A DNA stretch of 64,000 nucleotides from contig NZ_KQ465123.1 of assembly GCF_001308875.1 (NCBI RefSeq), forward strand, positions 37,622 through 101,621, written 5' to 3'. The notes under the pieces were generated by a model that saw nothing but the letters and a program-made list of their open reading frames with translations, was not told the DNA's origin and ran no database searches. This document shows, piece by piece, positions 17,126-26,708 of this stretch; within the stretch, counting starts at the first letter, position 1, and every line of letters begins with the position of its first letter. The DNA is from Lysinibacillus sp. ZYM-1. Lineage in GTDB: Bacteria; Bacillota; Bacilli; Bacillales_A; Planococcaceae. Position numbers and translations under genes: made by a program.

Positions 17126-18640
17126 ATGGATGAACAGAAAAAAGAAAGTACAGAACAGCAGCAAGAGCCCACGCCAGCTGAAATCAAGCCGGCAGGACAA
17201 TTTATACAATTAAAACCGTTTAAGTTCATCATGCTAATGTTCTTTACAATTCTTATTACTGCCGGTTTAACGATTTTTGCGTTAACATTTGGTGATAAGA
17301 AAGTAGTAGAAGTGAAAGTTCCGGTAGAACGTGCGGAATTTACGAAATTATATGAAGCATTTGATTTACTGAAAAATAACTATTACAAAGATATTGAAGA
17401 TGAAAAAGTAGTCGATGGTGCAATAAATGGCATGTTCGACGCTTTAGGAGATCCGTACTCTGATTTTATGGTAAAGGAAGAAGCGGACCAATTTAATTCT
17501 GGTTTATCTTCTAGCTTCCAAGGAATTGGTGCAGAAATCCAAGAACGTAATGGTTATATTACAGTTGTGTCACCTATCAAAAATTCCCCTGCTGAAAAAG
17601 CAGGCTTATTACCAAAAGATATCATCTTAACGGTTGATGGGAAAAGCATTCAAGGTTTCAGTGCCACAGAAGCAGTAGCGTTAATTCGCGGGGAAAAGGG
17701 AACGCCTGTGAAATTATCGGTGAAACGTGGCGAAAATACTGAGCCTATTCAAATGACAATTGTTCGTGATGAAATCCCAGTAGAAACTGTTTATGGTGAA
17801 ATGCTTGATGGCAATATTGCCCATATTCAAATTACATCGTTTAGTGAACAATCTGCCCAAGAGCTGGAAAAAATCCTAGTTGAGTACGAAGGCAAAGGCA
17901 TGAAGGGCATAGTTTTAGATTTACGTCAAAATCCTGGTGGCTACTTAAAGGCTGCAGTGGATATTTCTAATTTATTTGTACCAGAAGGCAAAGCCATTGT
18001 GCAGGTACAAGAAAAAGATGCAGAACCAGAAATCACAAATGCGATTGCTGGTAAAAAGTATAACCTACCAATTACAGTTCTTGTTGATGGTGGTAGTGCT
18101 TCTGCCTCAGAGATTTTAGCGGGTGCTTTAAAAGAATCTGTTGGTGCTAAAGTTGTCGGTGAAACATCATTCGGTAAAGGCACTGTCCAAAATGTAACAC
18201 CGCTAAAAGATGGCTCTAATCTGAAATTTACAACAGGTAAATGGTTAACGCCAAACGGTAACTGGATTAATGAAAAAGGAATTGAACCTGATGTCAAGGT
18301 AGCCTATCCATCATATGCTGCATTACCATACTTGAATGCTTCTATAGAAATGAAGGCAGGCATGCAATCGGAAACTGTGAAGGCGGCAGAGGAGATGCTT
18401 CAAGTACTAGGGTACGAGCCTGGTGAAATCGATGGTCTTTACGATGACAATACGGAGCATGCTGTAGAACAATTACAAGCTGCGAATAATCTTGAAGAGA
18501 CAGGTATTTTAACAGGAAATACAACGTATGCATTAATGGATGCTTTACGTGCAAAAATGAAAGCTGATGATCCTCAGTTGTTAAAAGCCAAAGAGCTTCT
18601 TTTAGGAACAGCAGATAAGACTGAGGGAACTACAAACTAA
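17126..18640 (+). CDS. S41 family carboxyl-terminal processing protease (CtpB-like)
   Basis: A 504-residue membrane-anchored serine protease. Order: cytoplasmic Gln/Pro-rich start, one helix (about 33-56), PDZ domain (about 110-195, GIGAEIQERNGYITVVSPI), S41 core with S326 (DGGSASASEIL), K351 (SFGKGTVQN) and Q355 as the Ser/Lys/Gln triad, then a C-terminal peptidoglycan-binding repeat (LGYEPGEIDGLYDDNTEHA). In Bacillus CtpB acts in sporulation signalling by cleaving SpoIVFA; CtpA is a vegetative relative. The start is ATG 17126 with GGTGA 8 bp upstream. The 320-bp region upstream (16807-17125) shows no gene. Confidence 0.92.
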   Translation: MDEQKKESTEQQQEPTPAEIKPAGQFIQLKPFKFIMLMFFTILITAGLTIFALTFGDKKVVEVKVPVERAEFTKLYEAFDLLKNNYYKDIEDEKVVDGAINGMFDALGDPYSDFMVKEEADQFNSGLSSSFQGIGAEIQERNGYITVVSPIKNSPAEKAGLLPKDIILTVDGKSIQGFSATEAVALIRGEKGTPVKLSVKRGENTEPIQMTIVRDEIPVETVYGEMLDGNIAHIQITSFSEQSAQELEKILVEYEGKGMKGIVLDLRQNPGGYLKAAVDISNLFVPEGKAIVQVQEKDAEPEITNAIAGKKYNLPITVLVDGGSASASEILAGALKESVGAKVVGETSFGKGTVQNVTPLKDGSNLKFTTGKWLTPNGNWINEKGIEPDVKVAYPSYAALPYLNASIEMKAGMQSETVKAAEEMLQVLGYEPGEIDGLYDDNTEHAVEQLQAANNLEETGILTGNTTYALMDALRAKMKADDPQLLKAKELLLGTADKTEGTTN

Positions 18641-18647
18641 CAAGTAC

Positions 18648-18694
18648 AGCTGTCGCAACAGTCGTCTTTCACGGCATCTGCGACAGCTTTTTTT
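18648..18694 (+). terminator. Rho-independent terminator
   Basis: Stem AGCTGTCGCA/TGCGACAGCT with a 21-base loop, then seven T. It separates the protease gene from the CobW gene. Confidence 0.85.
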
Positions 18695-18711
18695 ATAGGA
18701 GGAAGAAGAGA

Positions 18712-19614
18712 ATGAAGGACGTATACCTATTTAGTGGCTTTTTAGGAAGTGGCAAAACATCCATGCTGACAGATGTGATTCGCCAACTAAAAGAAAGGAA
18801 TTTAAAACCCGCGGTTATTATGAATGAACTTGGTAAGCTACCATTTGACTCTCAGGCCGTGGAGAAAGATATTCCGCTCAAAGAGATGCTAGAAGGCTGT
18901 ATTTGCTGTTCAGGTGCTGAAAAAACGGAGGCACAAATTCAATCTCTTCTATTAGATAGTGATTTTGATGTGTTAATTATTGAAACTACCGGTGCTGCCC
19001 ATCCTGTCGAGGCGTTAGATGCGGTTTATTCCCCATTGTTTGCTGATAAGCTGAACATCAAAGGGATTGTGACAGTGGCAGATTCAAAGCTGTGGCTTCA
19101 CCGTGACACGCTTACACCGCAAGTACGTTCATTATTTATGGAACAAATTCGCCATGCACACTTATTGTTAGCGAATAAAACAGATCTATTAACTGAGGCA
19201 GAGCAAGCACAAATTGTTTATGAGCTACAAAGCTTGAATCCCAATGCCTTTATTTTGCAAACGACGAATGGCCGTGTACCATTATCATTATTAGAGGGTT
19301 TAAAGGCAACGGCACAGACAGATAAAGCTGATATTGTAAAAGCACCTATTGCTTCCATGCAGCTTGGCTCACGCTTAGTGGAATTTGCGGGTATGGAGTT
19401 TACCCAGGAGCAATTTGAAGAATGGGTTCGAGCATTGCCTGAAACGATTTATCGTATGAAAGGATATGTGCCGATAGAGGGCATTAAAAATCCAATGCTG
19501 TTCCAATATGCGTATGGCATGGTCCAATGGCTACCTGAATATATAAAAATGCCAGCAAAACTCGTCATTATTGGTGAAAATGTGGGTTCTCTACCTGTTA
19601 TCGGAATCCATTAA
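18712..19614 (+). CDS. CobW/COG0523 family GTP-binding metallochaperone-like protein
   Basis: A 300-residue G3E GTPase. Seen: Walker A GFLGSGKTS (residues 9-17), the metal-binding motif GCICC (62-66) that follows switch I, ETTGAAHP near the Walker B region, and NKTD (guanine specificity). Family members deliver zinc, cobalt or iron. The C-terminal CobW_C domain seems shortened, ending at 300. RBS AGGAGGAAG, then ATG 18712. It is alone in its transcript and no Zur-like box was recognised upstream. Confidence 0.88.
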   Translation: MKDVYLFSGFLGSGKTSMLTDVIRQLKERNLKPAVIMNELGKLPFDSQAVEKDIPLKEMLEGCICCSGAEKTEAQIQSLLLDSDFDVLIIETTGAAHPVEALDAVYSPLFADKLNIKGIVTVADSKLWLHRDTLTPQVRSLFMEQIRHAHLLLANKTDLLTEAEQAQIVYELQSLNPNAFILQTTNGRVPLSLLEGLKATAQTDKADIVKAPIASMQLGSRLVEFAGMEFTQEQFEEWVRALPETIYRMKGYVPIEGIKNPMLFQYAYGMVQWLPEYIKMPAKLVIIGENVGSLPVIGIH

Positions 19615-19623
19615 AGAAAATGT

Positions 19624-19682
19624 CAACCTGTGAACTTTTACACATTTTAGACAATGTGTAGATTTACGCAGGTTTTTTTATT
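19624..19682 (+). terminator. Rho-independent terminator
   Basis: Outer AACCTG/CAGGTT and inner TACACATT/AATGTGTA pairing, then seven T. After it, 19683-20059 holds no gene; it is described in the next entry. Confidence 0.75.
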
Positions 19683-19699
19683 TTTATGTAAAAGAAATG

Positions 19700-20059
19700 T
19701 AACGTGTTTGTAACATGTTTGTAATATTAAGTAGGTAAATAACCAATGAAACTAGTGATAGCACTATTCTTGCGGCTTTAGATAGGAAGGAATTGAACGA
19801 AACACTCATTGAATAACGCATGCATTTTATATTCAATTTCGAGGTGAATTTACGATAATATTTGCTAGATTTGAAGGGGTGTCAACCCTCTTTCAAACGT
19901 AAGTATTTCATAGATTGGATAAAGCTACTAAGAAATATAGTAAAAAAAACCCGATTTTTCGCGTATTTCTTTCCATGTTGGGACAGTTAGCAGATGTTGG
20001 TAAGATTTTAATGAAAATTATCCTTTACGATTAATGGCAGAGAAGGAGGAATTGCAAAC
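19700..20059 (+). other. Long structured region upstream of the CAP protein gene
   Basis: About 360 bp without a reading frame. Visible hairpins: CATTGAATA/TATTCAAT at about 19807-19838, and TTTGAA-GGGGT / ACCC-TTTCAAA at about 19869-19898. It could be a long 5' untranslated region. It does not match the conserved cores of the c-di-AMP or c-di-GMP riboswitches that I know. GAAGGAGGA lies before the ATG at 20060. Confidence 0.35.
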
Positions 20060-20743
20060 ATGAAAAAAACATTAACTGCAATTTGTGCAACATTTTTATT
20101 AGCAGCTCCAATTCAAATAGCTTCTGCTGCTACAAATACAACAGAGGGGAATTCAACACAGCAATCAACGAACTGTAAAGTTTATTATAAATGGTCTAAC
20201 AATCATAAATGGAATATTCAGTTCCCACAGGCATCTACACCATCTAAAGAGACGCCTACAACAAATAATAATACGGTAACAACACCAAACAATAGTCAAC
20301 CAACACCAAACGAAAAACCAGCAACACCACCAACTACTACTAAACCTTCAACAACAACTTCAGATGTGAACGCATTTGAACAAGAGGTAGTAAAATTAAC
20401 AAATGCTGAACGTACAAAAGCTGGTTTAGCACCATTCCAAACAGATGCCAAATTAATGGCCGCTGCTCGTGAAAAATCACAAGACATGCAAAGTAAAAAC
20501 TATTTCTCACATACAAGCCCAACATTCGGTTCACCATTTGATCGTATGAAAGCTCTAGGAATCACTTATAAAAGTGCAGGTGAAAACATTGCGCAAGGTC
20601 AACGTTCACCACAAGAAGTCGTACAAGCGTGGATGGACTCACCTGGTCACCGTGCCAACATCTTAAATGCGAAATTCACGCATATCGGTGTAGGTTATGT
20701 GAAATCAGGTAACTATTGGACACAACAATTCATTCAAAAATAA
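20060..20743 (+). CDS. Secreted CAP-domain (SCP/YkwD-like) protein
   Basis: A 227-residue exported protein: signal peptide MKKTLTAICATFLLAAPIQI ending near ASA, a Thr/Pro/Asn-rich linker (about 50-105) and a C-terminal CAP domain (about 110-227). CAP motifs: LTNAERTKAGLAPFQTDAKL, the His in YFSHTSPTF, GENIAQGQRSPQEVVQAWMD, SPGHRANIL and the terminal GNYWTQQF. CAP proteins of Bacillales bind the cell wall or the spore coat; YkwD relatives occur in the spore field. RBS AAGGAGGA. Monocistronic. Confidence 0.92.
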   Translation: MKKTLTAICATFLLAAPIQIASAATNTTEGNSTQQSTNCKVYYKWSNNHKWNIQFPQASTPSKETPTTNNNTVTTPNNSQPTPNEKPATPPTTTKPSTTTSDVNAFEQEVVKLTNAERTKAGLAPFQTDAKLMAAAREKSQDMQSKNYFSHTSPTFGSPFDRMKALGITYKSAGENIAQGQRSPQEVVQAWMDSPGHRANILNAKFTHIGVGYVKSGNYWTQQFIQK

Positions 20744-20757
20744 GATTGCAAGAACGA

Positions 20758-20800
20758 AAAATGTCCTATAAGTCTACTAGACTTATAGGACATTTTTTTA
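20758..20800 (+). terminator. Rho-independent terminator
   Basis: A perfect 14-bp stem ATGTCCTATAAGTC/GACTTATAGGACAT with a 5-base loop, then seven T. Confidence 0.95.
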
Positions 20801-20857
20801 TTATTGAATGAATGGTAATAGTTGATATAAAAAGGGGTTTATACAGTTGAATCAAAC

Positions 20858-21061
20858 ATGGCTATAGGTATTTTTATTGAATATAGTATGTTAAATGATC
20901 CACTCATTCAAAATGGCGATATTGTCATCGTTCCACTAATTGATCATGAACCTAAGCATATATCGCTAGGATGGGCTATTTCTGAGCATAAACATTTTTC
21001 AATTGCTCAAAAGGAGTTTATGAAATATTTGTTGCACGAATATCATAATTTAACAGTTTAA
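20858..21061 (+). pseudogene. C-terminal fragment of a LysR-type regulator
   Basis: A frame of about 66 codons that looks like the end of a LysR substrate-binding domain: GIFIEYSMLNDPLIQNGDIV, then a LGWAISEHKHFSIAQKEF motif similar to the family's conserved last helix. The DNA-binding half is absent and no RBS precedes it. Probably a remnant. Confidence 0.5.
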
Positions 21062-21145
21062 CCGAATTTATCGTCCGCTTTTCCTTATGCTAGTTATAAA
21101 AATGGTTTTCAGGGAAGTAGTAAGTAAAAAGTAGGGCGAATTGTC

Positions 21146-21500
21146 ATGGAGAAAAAAGTCGAATCTATTAAAATAACCAACAACTTACGTGATGGGCTTT
21201 GCGAAGTATCATCCTGTTATGGTGATGGAGAAATTGTTTTTTGAATTCGAAGATTTAAACAGATGGAGGCGGATTACAAACGATTAAAGAGGGAGTTTAA
21301 GGGAAATCGGTTAAGTTAGCGATTGAAAAAATACAGCATCCAGGACAATATCTAAGCTTGGAGTTTACGTATACTCGTAATTATTGAAAGTATGTCGATC
21401 TATTCAGCTATGAAGCATTCATTAATACGCCATGAAACCATTTAAATTATGTCTTAGATTGTACAGCCTATATAAGGATATCAAAACCCCTTTTAAAAAA
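21146..21500 (+). pseudogene. Decayed coding region
   Basis: A start-like MEKKVESIKITNNLRDGLCE runs 32 codons and stops. A different frame downstream reads GKSVKLAIEKIQHPGQYLSL, EFTYTRNY and KYVDLFSYEAFINTP, broken by TAA and two TGA. The codon choice looks protein-like, but no intact gene exists. Family not recognised. Together with the LysR fragment it fills 20.86-21.5 kb. Confidence 0.35.
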
Positions 21501-21616
21501 TAAATCTTCTGTAAGATGCCCCTACATATGGGCATCTTTTTTTGGCTATGAATCCAGCTATGACGCGTTTGAAATAAGCGAAAAATGCTTATACTCTTCA
21601 GTAGAGGAGGCGTTTT

Positions 21617-23050
21617 ATGGATAGAGTGGAATATATGATGAAAAGCCTGCAAAAAGCATTCTACCATTCCTCTGATTTGACAGTCAGACAGGTAGATTGG
21701 CATGAAGGAAATACTGCTATTTTATGCTTTTACGCTTCTCTTGTAGATGCTAAGGAAGTGCAAAAAGTTCTAGATACAATTTATGCACGTTTAGATACAG
21801 CTAAACCTTTTTGGAGTGAAACATTAATTACGACATTAGAAAAATTTTCATTACCCCAAGCGATAGAACGAGTCTGTCAGGGGGAAACCATCGTTATTTT
21901 GCCTGACACAGGGAAAATGCTGACTCTTACCATTGTCAATGAAGTGCGTCGTAATCTAGAAGAACCGAATAACGAAAGTATTCTGCGTGGTTCACATGAA
22001 GGTCTTATTGAACGGGTGGATACCAATTTAGCGTTGATACGTAGGCGTGTCAATAATCCTGCATTGGTTGTGAAATCCTTTACGATTGGCCGACAAACGA
22101 AAACAAAGGCTTATTACCTTTATATGGAGGGGGTTATAAAGCCTGAGACTTTACAAGAGATGGAGAAGCGGATTGAAACTCTTCATATTGATTATTTTTA
22201 TAGCACGGGCCAATTAAGTGATGCGTTAGAGGATTCTGTGTTATCTCCTTTTCCGCAATTGTTAAGTACGGAGCATCCTGATCGTGTAGTGGCCAATTTA
22301 GTAGAGGGTAAGGTCGTGGTGATGACGGATATTTCACCAACCGCATTCATTGGTCCTGTGACTTTTTTCTCTTTCTATCAAACGCCAGATGACTATAATG
22401 GTCGGGTTGTCGTCGGTTCTTTTTATAAAATCGTTCGTCTCCTGTCGTTTATAACCGCTGTTTTTTTACCTGCTTTTTATATTGCAATCATTAGCTTTCA
22501 CTTTGAAGTGCTACCATTGGAATTAAGTAATCAAGTAAAAAATGACATTAATGATATTCCTTACCGACCACTGATTGAAGCGCTGATTCTAGAGATTATT
22601 ATGGAATTAATTCGAGAATCGAGTATTCGATTACCGCAATCGGTAGGACAGACGATTGGAATAGTGGGGGGGTTAGTGATAGGGGATGCCATCGTAAGTG
22701 CGGGATTGGTATCCAATTTAATGGTCATTGTCGTTGCGTTAACGGCTATTTCCAGCTATGTTGTCCCATCGGTCGAATTAAATAGTACCATTCGCATGAT
22801 ACGTTTTCCGTTTATGGTACTTGCCTCCTTGTTTGGCTTTTTGGGAATCGTCGTTGGTGTTGTCATTTTACTTATCCATCTTATTAATTTAACGTCTTTG
22901 AAACAGCCTTATTTTTCGCCTATCATTCCTTTTCAACCTAAAGCTGTGATTAAAATTTTTTTACGTTGGCCGTTTTTCAAACCGACAGTGCAAGTCACAT
23001 CTTTTCAATCGCCAAAGGATGAACAAGCCAAAAATGAGGATACACCATGA
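21617..23050 (+). CDS. GerA-family spore germination receptor, A subunit
   Basis: A 477-residue A subunit of a nutrient germinant receptor in the spore inner membrane. A soluble N-terminal half (to about 260) is followed by membrane helices, with the hallmark PQSVGQTIGIVGGLVIGDA. In this family the A subunit helps sense the germinant. RBS GAGGAGG lies before ATG 21617. Its stop overlaps the B-subunit start (ATGA at 23047-23050). First gene of an A-B-C operon; expected to be expressed in the forespore under sigma-G, although no promoter was assigned. Confidence 0.92.
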   Translation: MDRVEYMMKSLQKAFYHSSDLTVRQVDWHEGNTAILCFYASLVDAKEVQKVLDTIYARLDTAKPFWSETLITTLEKFSLPQAIERVCQGETIVILPDTGKMLTLTIVNEVRRNLEEPNNESILRGSHEGLIERVDTNLALIRRRVNNPALVVKSFTIGRQTKTKAYYLYMEGVIKPETLQEMEKRIETLHIDYFYSTGQLSDALEDSVLSPFPQLLSTEHPDRVVANLVEGKVVVMTDISPTAFIGPVTFFSFYQTPDDYNGRVVVGSFYKIVRLLSFITAVFLPAFYIAIISFHFEVLPLELSNQVKNDINDIPYRPLIEALILEIIMELIRESSIRLPQSVGQTIGIVGGLVIGDAIVSAGLVSNLMVIVVALTAISSYVVPSVELNSTIRMIRFPFMVLASLFGFLGIVVGVVILLIHLINLTSLKQPYFSPIIPFQPKAVIKIFLRWPFFKPTVQVTSFQSPKDEQAKNEDTP

Positions 23051-24075
23051 ATGTTTCCTTAACAAAGGCGCAATTTTTTTTACTGTTATTTATTTTTCAA
23101 ACAGGTGTTGTCTACATCGCCTTTCAAACACCATTAATTATTTATAGTAGAAATAGCTCGTGGTTGATATTTATTGTAGCGAGTGTGATTCATTATGGAC
23201 TACTCCTATTTTTTGAACGTTATCATTCGTATTTCTATTTAAATGTTTTTTTTCGTTGGGTTTATCAAATCTATTGGCTGTTATTGACTGCTGTATTTAT
23301 TGCCTATATGAGCTATGTTTTGGCATCGTGGGTATTGCCACAAACACCTGAGTGGATAGTTGTTGTTATTATTGTAGCATTATCTCTTTATGCCAACTTA
23401 AGTAGACCAGAAACCGCCATCAATATTGGTGTGATGCTGATACCTATCATTTTTCTATTTGTTATTTTTCTAATGCTAGCGATACCGGATTTAACGTGGA
23501 GTAATCTTTTTCCGATTGAATGGAAAAATACAAAACAAATAGGAGCTGGCTTGATTCATAGCATCTATGCTTACTTTGGGATCGAAATGTATCTTATTTA
23601 CCGACCATTTTTACAAAAGGATTTACAAGTAAAAGGAAAGCCCTTATTGATCTATCAGCTGGTCATTTTCGTGTTTTATTTTATTTCAGTTCTTTTTACG
23701 CAAATGTTTTTCTCCGTGGATGAAATTAGCCTCATACCAGAGCCTATTATGTATATTTTAAAATCCCAGGAAGTTACATTTGTGAAGCGGCTTGATATTT
23801 TTTTCGTCTATATTTGGCTTTCTTGGTCCATTGTCACCATCATGATTTTTGGTCTATCTTTTCGCATACTTCATTTTATAAAACAAAAGAAGCATCCGAC
23901 AAGGAGTATTATTGTGTATCATATTTTACTAGCCATCCTACCGCTCTTTGTCATTCATTTTCGAAGCATTGAATTTATCAAAAATTCCTTACACTACGTA
24001 TTTATCTTCTTTACTTTCTTATTACCCATAGTCATTATCGGTTGGAATAAATGGAGGGGAAAAAGTGTATCGTAA
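23047..24075 (+). CDS. GerB-family spore germination permease, B subunit
   Basis: A 342-residue membrane protein with about ten helices, related to amino-acid permeases of the APC type. In germinant receptors the B subunit binds the germinant. It overlaps the A gene by 4 bp and the C gene by 11 bp, indicating translational coupling. Length fits the family (about 360). The germinant cannot be told from sequence. Confidence 0.9.
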   Translation: MNVSLTKAQFFLLLFIFQTGVVYIAFQTPLIIYSRNSSWLIFIVASVIHYGLLLFFERYHSYFYLNVFFRWVYQIYWLLLTAVFIAYMSYVLASWVLPQTPEWIVVVIIVALSLYANLSRPETAINIGVMLIPIIFLFVIFLMLAIPDLTWSNLFPIEWKNTKQIGAGLIHSIYAYFGIEMYLIYRPFLQKDLQVKGKPLLIYQLVIFVFYFISVLFTQMFFSVDEISLIPEPIMYILKSQEVTFVKRLDIFFVYIWLSWSIVTIMIFGLSFRILHFIKQKKHPTRSIIVYHILLAILPLFVIHFRSIEFIKNSLHYVFIFFTFLLPIVIIGWNKWRGKSVS

Positions 24076-25141
24076 AGAGCTTATGATTGTCATGGCGGTC
24101 TTGCTGCTAGCTGGCTGTTGGGATGAACGTCTTTATAAAAACTCTTCCGTTGTGACGCTCGTTGGGATAGAGGGCTATGTAGGCGCGTATAGAGGTTACT
24201 ATGCCTATCCGACTACAGCAGCTCAGGAAACTGAAATTATCGAAGCGGAAGGGATATCGCCACGAGAAGTACGGACCAAAGCTAATTTAAAAGTGGAGCA
24301 GACACTTGATTTATCGGAGCTATCAACTATCCTAGTATCAGATCAAACTGCGAGGGAGCCCATTTATGACCTATTGGATATTTATTTTCGGAATCCCCAA
24401 AATCCTATATCAATCAAAATGGCGATCACAGAGGGGGATGTCAAACCGTTTGTGGATTTAACAAAAAATATTGCGAGTAGTGCAGGAGGCTATTACCAGC
24501 GATTTATCGAAAGTTCAGAGGATAATACCTATTTTCCTAAGATAGATTTACAAGCTGTTGGATCCATGCTATTTGATCAGACAATTGATATTGCTTTGCC
24601 TTATTTTCAGCTAAGTGAAGATAAAAAGCATGCGGTGGCAAGTGGCTTAGCTCTATTCTCAGGACCAACCTATACTGGCACAGTATTATCACCGGCACAA
24701 TCCTTAATGATGTTGTTACTAATGAACCAAAATAGTAAAGCAGCACGCATGAGCTATTTATGGAAAAATGATGGAAAAGTCAATCCGATTACGGTAGATG
24801 TATTAAAAGTGAAGCGTAAGTGGACTGTCAATGAGGAATTACGAACAATAGACATGGCTTATACTATTGAGGTTGAGGTTGAAGAATTTGCAAATGATCA
24901 TTTATATAAAAAAGAAATTTTTCAGGATGTACAACAAATGATAGAAGAGAAAGTGCAAGCTGAGTTTGAGGATGTTTTACGTATTCTTCAGAATCAGAAG
25001 TCCGATACATTGGGGATTGGTCGTCATATTCGAGCTTATCATCCAAAGATGTTTAAGGGAGATTGGCATGCTGAATTTGCCTCTTTGTTACTCAAACCGA
25101 AAGTGCAGGTAAAGATCATTCGAACGGGTGTTTTACGTTAA
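24065..25141 (+). CDS. Ger(x)C-family germination lipoprotein, C subunit
   Basis: A 358-residue lipoprotein: GTG start 24065, signal MYRKELMIVMAVLLLAGCWD with a lipobox (LAGC), then the GerAC fold with VTLVGIEGY, LSELSTILVSDQTAREPIYD and a C-terminal domain ending RLHxxYHP-like (GRHIRAYHPKMFKGDW). The C subunit completes the receptor on the outer face of the spore inner membrane. Last gene of the operon, with a strong terminator after it. Confidence 0.9.
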   Translation: MYRKELMIVMAVLLLAGCWDERLYKNSSVVTLVGIEGYVGAYRGYYAYPTTAAQETEIIEAEGISPREVRTKANLKVEQTLDLSELSTILVSDQTAREPIYDLLDIYFRNPQNPISIKMAITEGDVKPFVDLTKNIASSAGGYYQRFIESSEDNTYFPKIDLQAVGSMLFDQTIDIALPYFQLSEDKKHAVASGLALFSGPTYTGTVLSPAQSLMMLLLMNQNSKAARMSYLWKNDGKVNPITVDVLKVKRKWTVNEELRTIDMAYTIEVEVEEFANDHLYKKEIFQDVQQMIEEKVQAEFEDVLRILQNQKSDTLGIGRHIRAYHPKMFKGDWHAEFASLLLKPKVQVKIIRTGVLR

Positions 25142-25145
25142 ATAG

Positions 25146-25187
25146 AAAAAATCGCCTTTCCAACAACAATGGAAAAGGCGATTTTTT
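25146..25187. terminator. Bidirectional terminator
   Basis: Stem AAAAAATCGCCTTTCCA/TGGAAAAGGCGATTTTTT. It serves the ger operon and the convergent MATE gene. Confidence 0.93.
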
Positions 25188-25188
25188 G

Positions 25189-26538
25189 TCATGCAACGGT
25201 CACTCTTTTTTGGACAAGCAGCAAGCGAATTAAAAGTGTAATTGCGCCAGTGGTTAATCCTGCAACAAGTCCAATCCAATACCCAAATGGTCCCAAATCA
25301 GTGTGGGTTGCAAGGAGATAACCAACAGGCAAGCCGATGACCCAGTAAGAAATGATCGCCATGATAAATGTGATCATCACGTCTTTATAACCTCTTAATG
25401 CTCCTTGTACAGGCGCTTGGATGGCATCAGATAGCTGGAAAATTGCTGCATAGACTAAAAATTGAACAGCATACTCGATTACCTTGCTATCTGTTGTATA
25501 CATGTGGGCAACAGGTTCACGGAGGATAAAGAGAATACAAGCAGAAATAAAGCTAAACAAGATGGCAGTACCAACACAAAGATAACTATAGATGCGCGCA
25601 TCTCGCATGCGACCGGCACCAATCTCAAAGCCTACTAATATCGTAACACCCATTGAAATACTTAGGGGCACCATATAAAGCAGGGAAGTGAAATTGATTG
25701 CAATTTGATGGGCTGCAATAATAGATGTGCTAAAATTACTCATCATCATTGTGACGGCCGAAAAAATACTTGTTTCTGCGAATAACGAAATGCCAATCGG
25801 CACACCAATCAGTAAAATTTCCTTCCATCGTAACCATGCCGGCTTAGGCCAATTGTGAAACATATGAAAGCGTTCAAAAGGCACTCGTTTGGCAATAATC
25901 CAAACGGTAATCAAGAAAATCAGCCAGTATGTAATTGCAGTAGCTAACCCTGCTCCAATTCCACCAAGCTCTGGTGCTCCGAATTTCCCGAAAATAAAGA
26001 TGTAATTCAGTACGATATTAATTGGTGTTGTCATTAAGGTAATGATCATCGTGACACGTGTTTGGCCGAGTGCATCAATAAAACAACGCATGACAAAAAA
26101 TAAAAATAGCGGTAAAAGGCCAGCACACATCGAATAGATGTAACCTTTTGCGATGTTATGTACAGGTGTTTCTAAACGCATATTGCTAAGAATCCAATCG
26201 ATGCCAAAGAAGAGTCCAATGAAAATGATGATGGACAATGTAATGGCTACATAAATGCCTTGCTGAACAGTCTTTTTCGCATCCATTTCCTTTTTTGCCC
26301 CAACAAGCTGGGAGACGATCGGTGTAATGGCAAGGAGAATGCCAGATAGCCCTGTATATATCGGCATCCAGATAGAGGAACCGATCGATACGCCGGCTAA
26401 ATCAGCCGTCCCATAGCGACTAGACATTAAAACATCAAAAAATGAAACAAGGTAGATGGCTACTTGTGTCACTAAAATAGGGATGATCATTTTTAAAAGA
26501 AGTGCGTATTTTTCTTTCAGTGTGGATGTTTGATACAT
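25189..26538 (-). CDS. MATE family efflux transporter
   Basis: A 449-residue exporter with twelve helices in two similar halves. Seen: LYLVSFFDVLMSSRYGTADLAG-type helix 2 and RCFIDALGQTRVTM in the first half, and the matching QAPVQGALRGYKDVM in the second. The start at 26538 follows GAAGGAAG by 8 bp; upstream in-frame ATGs (26580, 26562) lack an RBS. Probably NorM-like cation/drug export; substrate unknown. It faces the ger operon across a shared terminator. Confidence 0.88.
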   Translation of the reverse strand: MYQTSTLKEKYALLLKMIIPILVTQVAIYLVSFFDVLMSSRYGTADLAGVSIGSSIWMPIYTGLSGILLAITPIVSQLVGAKKEMDAKKTVQQGIYVAITLSIIIFIGLFFGIDWILSNMRLETPVHNIAKGYIYSMCAGLLPLFLFFVMRCFIDALGQTRVTMIITLMTTPINIVLNYIFIFGKFGAPELGGIGAGLATAITYWLIFLITVWIIAKRVPFERFHMFHNWPKPAWLRWKEILLIGVPIGISLFAETSIFSAVTMMMSNFSTSIIAAHQIAINFTSLLYMVPLSISMGVTILVGFEIGAGRMRDARIYSYLCVGTAILFSFISACILFILREPVAHMYTTDSKVIEYAVQFLVYAAIFQLSDAIQAPVQGALRGYKDVMITFIMAIISYWVIGLPVGYLLATHTDLGPFGYWIGLVAGLTTGAITLLIRLLLVQKRVTVA

Positions 26539-26708
26539 GTATGATACTTCCTTCATTAACATAATGAACAAGTATAGCATATGTAAAGAGAGAAAAGCTG
26601 AAATTTTATGGCTTCATCTATATCTTTTCGTCGGCATATAGTAAAATAGAACACTGTAAACAAAAAGTAGTCTAACTACAATGGTTTTTAAGGAATAGGA
26701 GAATTCAT

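Noticed and set aside
19700..20059. c-di-AMP or c-di-GMP riboswitch before the CAP-domain gene
   Set aside because: Hairpins are present, but the conserved core sequences of these riboswitch classes were not found by eye.
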